Of a stretch of DNA of 64,000 bases, positions 49,301 to 61,300 are shown piece after piece. Where the stretch lies: the NCBI GenBank assembly GCA_036417435.1, contig CM070909.1:5116597-5180596 (forward strand). Direction: 5' to 3'. The notes beneath the pieces are model-generated. The model did not search any database and had not been told where the DNA came from. It saw nothing but the letters and a program-made list of their open reading frames with translations. Position 1 is the first letter of the stretch, and each line of letters starts with the position of its first letter. The stretch comes from Inia geoffrensis (lineage: Eukaryota; Chordata; Mammalia; Artiodactyla; Iniidae). The position numbers and the translations under genes were made by a program.

Positions 49301-52300
49301 CTGACTAGGGACCACGGTGGGTCCCCCTGGGACTGCAGCTGCTGGAGCAGAGGAAGCCAAGGTAAGCAGAGGCTGATTAACGCCAGCTGCCATGGTGACA
49401 GGAAGCGGGGAGAAAGCTGGCTGAGGAGCTGAGGGGATCTGAGAGACAGAGTACTGAGGGAGTGAGGAAGGCGGGAGTGGCTGTCCCACAGGGAGGAAGT
49501 GAGCACCAGAATGGACTGGAACAACTGAGGGCTGTGTCGCAACTGGGATCTGAGGTTCGCCTTGGATAGTTGGTACTGGCTGGGAAACTGGAAGCTGGGA
49601 AGGTAAAGAAAAACAAAACAGACAGACTTTTAAAAAAAAAAAAAAAGCAAGGCTGCCAAAAGCAAGACTTATGTATTAGCCAAAAAGAAAGAAAATTAAA
49701 ACAAACACCAAACCCTTGCATACATTAGTGTAAGTTAATGTGCCACATAAGAGCAGGGAGAGGGCAACAGGAGGCAGGGAGGCTGATGGACTGGCTGCTG
49801 TTCCAAATCTTCTGTGGCGGGAAATTCTGCTCATGCTTCATCGTTCAACAATAAAGAGAACCCTTCCATATGAAAGGTTGTTTTCTTTACAGCCTGGCTG
49901 AGATATGTTTCGCATACCATAATCCACTGGCATGTTTGCTGTCACTAAATCTACAACTGGTACTACAGTGATTACTGAAATTCAAAGGACTTCCTTCCCA
50001 GTGGAGTTAGAGCTCATCCATAGTGCTTCCACAATTCTTAAGTCTAACACAGGCCTGTAAAAGTAGGTCAAATTACTATATTTCACTGATTGTATGATGC
50101 AATCATCCCTTTCCACCACCGGGTCATTTTAATGTTTATGACATTAAGATATATCTTACAATTAATGGTATGTCAGTTCTCAGTGTTACATAAAATAATG
50201 GTGCATTTTACAATTGACAGTATCTCAGATGTGATGAAATATGACAGAAACGATACAAGCACAAGCCCCGATGTTAAAGCTGAAAAAAGGTCATTCAGAA
50301 GAGCTTATCTTCTACAGGGTTACTTTTCTTTCTTTCTTTTTTTTTTTAATATTTATTTATTATTTATTTGGCTGTGCCGGGTCTTAGTTGCAACACGCAG
50401 GATCTTTAGTTGCAGCATGTGGGATCTAGTTCCCTGACCAGGGATCGAACCTGGGCCCCCTGCATTGGGAGCACAGAGTCTTAGCCACTGGACCACCAGG
50501 GAAGTCCCCAGAGTTACTTTTCAAGTGACTAGAAGGATAACTTAGAAAAAAAATCATTCCATATGAGGGTTTTTTATGACTTCAGAAGGCAATGAAGGAA
50601 GGAAACAATGCATAAATCTACGTGAAAACACAGCATAATTGCAAACCTAGAATGATAGGTACAACTGACAATTCTAGAAAATGTCATAGGTTCAATTACT
50701 AAAGCACCTTTATCAGTTCTATACCTGCCAAACTGATTTTAGGCTGATAAACATAAAAGTTAAACATTTTTGGATTATCGCTGCTGTAGATATACATTTA
50801 TATTAACCAATGCATATACACAAAAGAAGCAATTTTCACTTCATTTTTGCAGTGAAAATAAGCAATTTTCACCATTAGGGAAGGCAGAAGTCATGTGGCA
50901 CTCCTTTCTAGAAGTTAAGCGTTCACCTGTTTTCCTGCTGACACATGCGAAAAGGACTGTGGAGGTTGAGGCTGACTTGTGGGCTGTGCAGTCATGGCCT
51001 CGCTGGAGGCTGACATCTGGGGAAGCGAATACTGCGCTGTCTGCTGAGAGGGGGTTGTCTGCTGCACTCCTTGCTGCTGAGAAGAAAACCATCACTCAGT
51101 TTTATTTCAAGTCATTAACAGCATGTTTCTAAGGAAGTATGTTAGCCTATCAGTGTCTGTAAAAGGTGGCAATTTTAGTAATCAAGACATGCACAAACCC
51201 AAATTCACCAATTCCCCTTTTGACACGTCCTTCTTTTTCATCTGGTGTTCTTTATTTGTGATGGTACAACCAAGAACTAACCCATGTTTCAAAGTTTGAG
51301 TCACCACTGGTTCTTCACCTAACAGGCTCCCTGCCCCAGTAGCAGCTCAGGTATTTATAAACACCTTCAGACACCATGTCCAAACAGACCCTCTCTCCTC
51401 CAAATTCCTCCCTCTTTGTTCCCATTTCTTGATAGCAGCTCTCACTTTGGTCCTATATTAAACTAATCCAGTCTCTTCCTTTAATCTCTTTCCCTTCATC
51501 TATCAATATTTCATCAACTGTGTAATTAATTTGCTTAAAGAATAGCTTTGATAATGGCTACAAAATGGAAGAAAAGCATTGAATTTTGAACTTCAGCTTT
51601 ACCATTTACTAGCTGTGATACCTTAGAGATTGCTCATTTTACTGCCAAAATGAGGTTTCCTTCTTTGAAAACAAGGACACTATCACTCAACTCAACGTAT
51701 GGCAAAGGGAATGTCATCTAGAAATCAAGCATGTGCTAGGCACTCTGGTATAATACACCTAACCTTGATAAATGGCATGTAATTGTACCCAAACACTAAA
51801 TTTTGCAATAAAATTAATGGCCCCCTCTAGCCTAACAAAAATCTGAACTTCATAGCTGACTTTCAAGACTCTTTAATACCTATAACTAATTTAAATTTTT
51901 TAATTTTTTTTTGCGGTATGCGGGCCTCTCACTGTTGTGGCCTCTCCCATTGCGGAGCACAGGCTCCGGACGCGCAGGCTCAGCGGCCATGGCTCACGGG
52001 CCCAGCCACTCCGAGGCACGTGGGATCTTCCCGGACCGGGGCACGAACCCGTGTCCCCTGCATCAGCAGGCGGACTCCCAACCACTGCGCCACCAGGGAA
52101 GCCCAAATTTTTAATTTTTAAATACAAAAACAACACTTGTTTGTAATAAAAATTTTAAGCAATATATTAGATTAATAGAGTTAAATGAAAATACCCAACC
52201 TCATTTCTCCACAGGCAATCACAATTAGTGGTTTGGTGCATCGACTTTATGGATTTCCTTCTATGCATAAGTGGTCATTTACACACAAGTTGATTTTGTT

Positions 52301-55300
52301 TTTAAAAACAAAACAAAAACACACTGGTTTTATAAATACTATTCTCTGACATGCCATTTTCATTTTAATTATCAATGGCACTGATATCCTAATGATGAAC
52401 ACTTTGGTTGATTGAATTTTTTGTTACTTAAAATAATGCTACAACCAATGATAGCCTTAGCAGTCTTCAAACATATAATACAGTGTTATCAACTACAGTC
52501 ACTATGCTGTACATTGCATCCCCAAGACTTATTTATTTTTGTTTTTATGTCTATTATGCATCTACCCACCTTAACAAGCATCCTAGATTTTGTTAGGTGA
52601 TAATCTGCAAATAATATTTTTACTTTCCTGATATTTATTCCTTATTTCTTTCTTATTATACCAATTAAAACCATCAAAAGAATCCTGAAATGTAATAGTG
52701 ACAGTAGTCATGTTTGTTTTATCCTTATTTAGCTCTGATAATGTATTCTTAATTAAAAAAAAATTAGGAACAAATGGCTGAATTATATAAAATTTATTTT
52801 CAGCAACTAAGATATATCATATGTATCCAACTATAAGGCAGCTCTGAATATAAGACAATTTTGCCCATTTTCCCACTAAGAAAGAAGAACCAAGAAAGTA
52901 GAAAACCTTTTTGGTTAACTTGAATATATTTAAACTTTAAGGAATTCACTGTGAACTATCTACAGTTATCTATGTCATTAATTTTCATACCTAAATAAGA
53001 TTGTCTTTTATATAAATATACTAATTCAGAAATGTTGCTCCCCTTGCCTCATTCAAATTCTTCACATGTAATTACACATCAGCATTTTTATCTTCAGGGA
53101 AGCTACACTATGAATGATCTCACTTTTCTGGCACATAACATAGTACTTTTTCTTTAAGTTGTGGCTTGACGTAAAATCTGCAGTGACAAGCCCCTGCTTG
53201 ATTATTAGCATTAGGACAGTTCTATTGTTTTTGCAATTGTCTTACAGGTGTATATTCACGTAACCTTTAAGTGATCTTTAAATGTTATTTACAATGAACC
53301 TGGAACAGTGAAGTTGTTCCCCTAAGGACAAAATCTATGTTTAATGTCTTGGCATATATAAAACCAATTCTGTCAGATATTGCCTATAAACATTTCCAAC
53401 TACATACACCATTTAAGGTCCTTACAGGCACACTTGTTCTCAACAGTTTCACTTTATTCCATTAATATTTTTTTGTGTTATTGTTCAAAGCAAAGACCCG
53501 TAAGAGCCCCGCGATGTGAGCCTGATGAAAGTTTGACTATGTGGTGATCCCCCTTCTTTGTAAGGGTTCAATCTGAGCAAACCCCCCCTTATATTTGGGC
53601 GCAAAATTACCTCTCTCCCACACACCCTTCAACGCAGACCCTTGCTTACATCACAATTTGGACTCGATCAGCTCTTTCCTGAACTCACACCTTCACTTAT
53701 TTGTTTGTTTTTTGTCTTAGGCCATGCCACATGGCATGTGGGATCTTAGTTCCCTGACCAGGGATCAAACTAGTGCCCCCTGCACTGGGAGCAGGGAGTC
53801 CTAACCATAAGTCCTGACTTATCTGTATTCTAGCTACACTGAACCCAAGGTCTCACAGCTTTCTAACTTTGTGCCTTCTACCTTGCTTATACTGCTCCCC
53901 TGCCCTTTCCTTTGGGCCTAGAATATTCCTTATCCTTCATCTGAATCTAACTCATAATCAGAGTCCAGTTCAAATGCTCTTTCATAAACCTACTGATATC
54001 CCCCTCCCTGCTCAGAAGAGATATAGTCTCCTCCTTTCATGGAGTCAGACTACTTGGATTTAAATTCTTTCTATCTTTTAGAAGTTTGGGTAAAGTACTT
54101 AGCTTCTCCAGATCTCATTTCAGGTTTCCCATCTGTACAATGGAAATAATGATAGTACCTATATTTATATGATTCAAAGAAGTAAATAAAAACACAGGTA
54201 GATTGCTTTGCACACTGTATATAATGTTAGCTATTATCCTTACTCGTTTTGTAGGAGTTGACGTATATGGTTACCAGATTATTCAGGCTCCCTGAAGGTA
54301 GCCTTATATGATCCATCTTGGTAGTCCATCAGTGCCTAGCACATGGTCCTTCAGAGCATGAACTCAGTTAGGAAAAAACTGTTTAATTAGTTGTGTGTGT
54401 GTGTGTACTGTCAAAAATGAGCAGTTTTATAAACATATACCCTCACTCCTTGCTTAGAATAATTGAGAGGCATGTACGCCAGTTATACATTAAAGCATTT
54501 ATAGAGAAGTGGCACCTCTGGATAGGACAGGAGTACATGGTGTGTTTTTTTTTTTCTTGGCACAATCACACTGGCTAATAATCAACACTTTAGCCAAACA
54601 TGTACTGTTTAGCAACTTGGTATCATGCTTTGCATAAAACTGCCTCTTGAAAACAGCCTGTACTGACCGTGTACTATCTGTTGGACAACGGCGCTTGAAA
54701 AAAATGTTCATGAGCCTTAGTTGAACAAAAAGTAAGAGATACCTACAGAGTCTACATGTGCCCTATGGATGAAATTATTAAGGAAGCAGGGTAGCGCATG
54801 ACCTTTCGTGGAAGCAAAATACTCAGATTTCCAGTAGGTGACAGTTATTTCTGGTACCTCATTAAGACACGATATACCACTAGAAGAGATTCTTGATAAA
54901 AACGTGAAAAGAAGCAATCCTTTATTCAGTATATTTCAGAAACACAAGAAATAAAGTAAATTTCAGCTAAAGTTCATCTCTTTCCTCACACTAGTAAAAT
55001 TAGAGAGATTGTTTCCTAAGGTGGTGTTGGGACGTGACGGTATGCAAAATGAAAATCAGATCTAAAAACAGACTCTAACTGTACAGTACAGAAAGTTTAC
55101 AATCTTTCTTTTCTATATATGGAACCCCAGAAGATAAAACAAACAAATACAGCTCCTTGGGCACCTTTGCAGAATCATGAATCCCTGTAGAACTTTAATG
55201 AAGAAAAAAGAAAACTACTGTAGAAATCTTGCATTATGGTTTGTAATGTTTAGTTCTATCTATCTATTGGCTATGCAACCCTGGAAAAGTTAAATATTCT

Positions 55301-58300
55301 AGACTGCATACACTTATTTAGATTGAGGGCTCAATTTTATGATTCTACTTAACTCATCCTATATTTAAAGTAACTCACAAAATAAAAGTATCAGAAAAAA
55401 GCATCACTGAAACGGGAATTTTTGTTTGTACTATAGAGATAGCCATTTAGTCAGATCTTTTCCCAGAAGAGTCAAGCACCTGATTCTTTTAACCTGACAT
55501 TTGTGGAGCTGCCCCCCGCCCCCCGACTGTGCATACTTTCGTCATCATTAAACTCAATGGCTTATTTCACTGCTTCACAACAAATTCCTTTGGAAAAGGA
55601 AAAACAGAGCATACACTTAAATCTGCACATTTTACTGGTATTGGCCTGTGTCCAATGATAAGCGAATTAGGAGACTGGTATCCATGATAGCATTTCTGTC
55701 CTCACTCAGCTTTATGTAACTTTTAATTTGTATTCTTATCAGGGGTTGTTAATATAATTAAACCTGTTAAGATTGGCAAAAATGTGACTACTTGAACGTA
55801 ACTATAAATATATATAGATTCAGGTACTTGTCTGGAAGAAAGGGCAGGAGCAAGACAAAACGTGTCATTCCCAGCCCTTCTGTTCTAAAAGACAGAGGTG
55901 TTGGCCACAGAGAAAATGTATATACAGGCATCTCAGAAATATTACAGGTTTGGTTCAGATCATTGCAATAAAGTGAATATTGCAATAATCCAAGTCACAT
56001 AAATTTTTTTGTTTCCTAGTGCATATACCTCACTGTAGTCTATTAAGTGTGAAACAGCATCATGACTAAAAAGACAATGTGTGTACCTTAATTTTAAAAA
56101 TCCTTTATTAATAGATGCTAACCATCATCTGAGCCTTCAGCAAGTCATAATCCTTTTGCAATAGTAACATCAAAGATCAGTGATCACAGATCACCATAAC
56201 AAATATAATAGTAATGAAGATGTTTGAAATAAGTGTGGGAATTCGCAAAACGTGACAGAGACACGAAATGAGCAAATGCTGTTGGAAAAATGGTGCTGAC
56301 AGACTTGCTTGAAGCAGGGTTAGTACAAATCTTCAATTTGTAAAAAAAAAAAAAAAAAAAAGAAAGAAATGTAGTACCTACGAAGCACAAGAAAGCGAAG
56401 CACAGTAAAATGAGGTTTGCCTGTATGACCAAGCTAATCTTGTACAAGGAACATCTAATCTTACATCAGCATCAAACGACCACATGATCACATGCTGGAC
56501 TGTGAGCAGGCCATTTGTGAGAACTGAAAACTTAGTTTCAAAAATTGATAGAAACAAGCCAGTTTAGAATTTGGTGGTTTGAAAACACACTGCATAGGGG
56601 ACTATCAACAAAATAATTCACTGGGAAGTTTTTATGACACATGTAGTGGCTATAAATTTTATTTGAAACAGATAATAAATATTCGATTGTGCCCCCAAAG
56701 CATTATTTCCATGTAAATAACTACTGTTAACTAATATCAGTGATGCACTACAGATATTTAATTTTACAATTACCAGTTTTGCTGTTGAATACATCAGCAT
56801 TATACTAATCCCTTGAGTTCTCTGAAACTTTGGGAACAAATTCCCCAAATCAGAAGTTTAAAACATTTTTTTAAAGTTCCTGAAGTAGTTGTTCTTAGGC
56901 TTTCATTCATTTTAGCACAAAATCTGATGCCCCACCCCACAGGTTGGAAATAATTAAAAAGGAATGGAGCGTTACTAGAGTCAAGCACAGTGAAAGCAAT
57001 GGTAAAATGCTCACAAAAGGACAAATCATGAAATACATACACACAAAACTGACATTCTCTGTACAGTTGATCCTCGAATAACACGGGTTTGAACGGCATG
57101 GGTTCACTTATATGTTAACTTTTTTCAGTAAATACATACTTCAGTACTATGCGATCCAAGATTGGTTTAATCTGTCGATGTGTAACTTCAGAGAGGGAGG
57201 ACCCACTATAAAGTTATGCACAGATTTCTGACTGTGCAGAAGGCCGGTGCCCCTAACCCCTGTGCTGTTCAAGGGTCAAGCGCATTGTTAGAATAGTGCA
57301 GAATCATCTGTTCCAGAAGGCACATAAAGTGTGTCAGTAAAGAGAATTCTTTTGAATTTCAATGTACGTCTAATCTAATAGACCATTCAAAAATACATTA
57401 AACAAAAGATTTTCTAAAATGTTACTGAAGACAGGAAATGTTATGCCTCTAGATTTTCCTTTCAAAAACTTAGCAAGCCATTTACATCAGGAATCCAATT
57501 CATGAAAGACGTAAAACAGTGTTTTGGCTATTGCTAATCCATAAAATGTAGCAATGAGTTGCTCTCACCTGCTGAGAATGTTGTATGGGTTGGGAGGATG
57601 AAACCCCTGTTAAACTACTTGAAGATTGCTGACCCTGGCTCTGCCCCTGTGCCTGAAGGAGAGAAGTGAATACAAAAAATTAGAGCAGCCCAAAGGTACA
57701 TTTATACAGAGGTCAGGATTTTGCAATAAATATGTGAGCTCCTGAGAGTCTGCCTGAGCAAGATGAAACATTCGCTTGATTAAGTATGTAGGGAGAGACC
57801 GCTGGGGCATGTTTTTAAAGAGAAGGTTAGAGAGGGATCATATTACAGAACATACTCTGATTCCATGCAAAAACCACTGATAGTTAAAACCTAACCTACC
57901 CCGCTGCTCAGGCTATATTTTTTGCCAAAATAGTAAGATTCAAAATAAAAGTATTATTGAAAATAATCAGGAAAAATAATAAGACTATCAATGTGAAAAA
58001 ACTATCCAAACAATTAAAGAAAAAAGGGTATTTAATAATGCTATTTGGTTCCTTTTGCTATTTCTTGTAGTGCTATAGCGACTTTTGTCAAAAACGTAAA
58101 AAAAATTATCATCATTACCTGCCAAGAACCTAGAGCAATGGCTCTCAACCAGGGGCACTTTGGGAACCCCACGCCCCTTCCCAAAGATGTCGGGCAGTGT
58201 CTGGGGCTAGTTGTGGTTGTCACAACTGCTACTGGTACTTGGTGCGGGGAGGCCAGGGATGCTGCTAAACACTCTACAAATGCACAGAGCAGCCCTCACA

Positions 58301-61300
58301 GCAAAGAGCCATCTCACCTAACATGTCCATACGGCTGGAATTTGAGAAACCCTCACCTAGAAGAGATCTTAAGTTAAAATAAATTAGAAGGTGAGAACTG
58401 AATGCAGGACTTGATAATAGGTGAGTTAAGAAAACGAAAAGGCCCATCATTGCTGTTTCATTTCAGTTTAGAGGGGCTTCTCTGAACCTTCTTGGATAGA
58501 ACATCACATTCTACTGCATCTTAACCACTGTGAGTATACATTCTTTCTGCACCTTTTCTGTAAACTACCTGATGTTTGAAATTTCATTTTGGAAAGTTTA
58601 AAGGAGCAAGGCTGGCAGTGCATACACGTTCACAGTATGGGCTGGCAACCAGTGTGTTAATGTGAGCGTACCATACTGCATGTACACACAGTACAGATTT
58701 TCAAGTTTCTAGATCTCTTTGCTTCTTAGTACTGCTCTAAGTTAACTGATACTTTATGTATATTTTTGGGGTTATTTATGCCCCTGATGGGGGAAGAACA
58801 TAGGAAGAAAGTACAAAGAAGAACATATAGTTCTTTATAAAAGAGTGGGATATTTAAAACATCTAAATGATATCTTGAATATATAATTGCAAAGTTTCCT
58901 ATTTAACTGCATAGTCTCCTACATAAATTTTATAAGACTTATACATTTGACAAAATGTATCAAAGGAATAATATATGAAATAGTCAATACTGACTCCACT
59001 GCTTGAATGCTATTACGTCCATCACTTTGTCTTTATTTGTAAGAGTCTGCATATGCTCATATTCATAAACAAAATCTAAATTTGTTGAGGAAAAATCTAA
59101 GAACTGAGGTATCTAATGGTCTTTACCTTGCAACATGCACCACAAATCCCTAAAACAAAACAAAAAAACCCCCATCGCCCACACTAGATTCTAACTTAGT
59201 TGCTAAAAATTAGAATCAGTCAATTTTGTGGGTTAACATTTTATTTGAACATATAATACACAGTGACCTGTCTGACTAATGCCTTTTTTTTTTTTTTTTT
59301 TTTGCAGTACGCGGGCCTCTCACTGCTGTGGCCTCTGCCGTTGCGGAGCACAGGCTCCGGACGTGCAGGCTCAGCGGCCATGGTTCACAGGCCCAGCCGC
59401 TCCGCAGCATGTGGGATCTTCCCGGACCGGGGCACAAACCCGTGTCCCCTGCATCGGCAGGAGGACTCTCAACCACTGCGCCACCAGGGAAGCCCTGACT
59501 AATGCCATTTTTAAAAGGCATCCTCATTTGTTAAGACAAATTCCTAAGATGTTTCCTGTCTTTTAAGATCCTTCCATACTAATGAAAACTCTGTATATTC
59601 CTAACACTACTTAAAAAAAAAAGATTCCTTATTTTTCATTCTTTGCATTTTACAGGAAAAGAAATGTTATCTTCTCTATTTTTTAAAAAACTAGCCATGT
59701 TTGTTTCTAGGGAGAAAGAAATACTTCACATTAATATTTGTAAATAATCAATGCTCAGTCAACTTTACAGACATTTATGTGTTCACTAATAGCTGAAAAC
59801 TCTGTCCACTCTACATATGGACAGAAGTAACTGATTTTGATGAGTAACTAAAATTCTAGTTTTTGTGCTCTCTTTTCCAAGGGTGTACACACGTTATAGG
59901 TAAATCGGGCCGCTTCTGTCTCATATTTTGCTCTTAAATACAAGTAGTTTAAAATCACCCTCCACAATGGAGAAACTCCATAATAAAATTAAACAATATC
60001 CCTCAGGAATGGAAAGGAGGGATAGAAAACTTAAACGTAATGGTGCACAGCAGGGTAGCGTAAAAGAACCGTGGAAGTTTTCCTATAACCTGTGGATGGA
60101 GTGCAGATCCTCCTGAAGAAAATGAGGCAGATAAAACCTGCGGAGATGTGGCTCCTTGGGGGAAACAGAAGAAAAGTGGGGATTCTTGTAACACTGTCTG
60201 AGGCAGACGGATAAAGGGTAATGAGACGTCAGAGCCAAAAGGTGCAGCTGCTCCCCCTGTAGGGGGAGGTGATTGAAAATCACTGGGGTCTGAAGAAGTG
60301 ATTTGTGAGGAATCACTGGAATATTCTGGGCTTCCTATGGGCCAGCTCTGTCCGGTGGGCTCTACCACAGAGACGGTCAGTTCTGGGGCCTGGAAATCAT
60401 GCTGTTCTTCAGTCACAGGCTGCAGGCGGCCATGTAATCCTGTGGATTGAGGAGGTGGTTCTTCCTGATTCAAGTCCACAGCAACCTGTCGATTTCGGTA
60501 AATGCGCTGAGGCAAAACTCCTCCTCCTCCTTCTCCTGACGAGGAGCGTGGAGTACGAGCGTGAAACTCAAATACACAATTGCTTCTGCTCTCATTGTTA
60601 TGAGTTAACACAGCAGGTGCAGAATGAGGAACAAAGACAGGGTGAAATTTCAAGCCTGTAGCATCTGTACTGATAGGTGCAGAAATGCTAGAGAGGGGAG
60701 ATCCTGGGCTCAGTCCAGAATCTAATCTTAAATTCTGGAGGTGTCCTACCATGAAAGCCTGTCCCGATGGAAATTCAAAGACAGAACTTGAGGTAGGGCC
60801 CCCTTGCCCTGGCTTCTGTTCAGGTGTCTGTCTCATAGGACTTGACAGGACTGGTGAGTTGTATGGAATGCCCTCAAACTGTTCTGCCACCTGGGCCTGG
60901 TACTGTACCCCAGCTAGATACACTGCTTCCTGAGGAATGAAGTAGTGAGCTTCTTCCGGAAGTACTAGTCCAGGTCTACAGTCACTGTAAACTTGAGTTG
61001 GTTCAAACATAGGTTGGACCTGTATCTCACATGGCTCTCCAGTGACTCTACTGGCTGCAGTACCCAACATAACTACAGCCTCTGGTGTCCAGTTAGTTGG
61101 GCTGCCACCAGGTGGAAGAAGATTTTGGCCAACAGTCCTCAGCAGGGGTTGGAAGTGGTGAGTTTGGGCTTCCAGGAAGGAGGTGCTCTTACGCCGCTGG
61201 GAAATGGCCACCTTCGGTGGACAGGTGGGAGGTGGTGAAAAAGAAACTGGACGTTCATGAATAGTTGGGAAAAATATCTGTGATTCTGGGTATGTTGGGG

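Larger units (their letters stand above)
51077..57568 (-). other. WNK1: WNK1 6.5-kb intron
   Basis: Carries a young CHR SINE, an old CHR fragment, short L1 pieces (for example near 52,460-52,600), a MIR, a Tigger MITE and a MER2 element. Stretches 52.7-53.6 kb and 54.4-55.9 kb show no gene or repeat I recognise, apart from a short TG run near 54,393. Confidence 0.75.
57653..60089 (-). other. WNK1: WNK1 intron
   Basis: Contains a MER20 element and a young CHR SINE; the rest is anonymous A/T-rich sequence. Confidence 0.75.
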
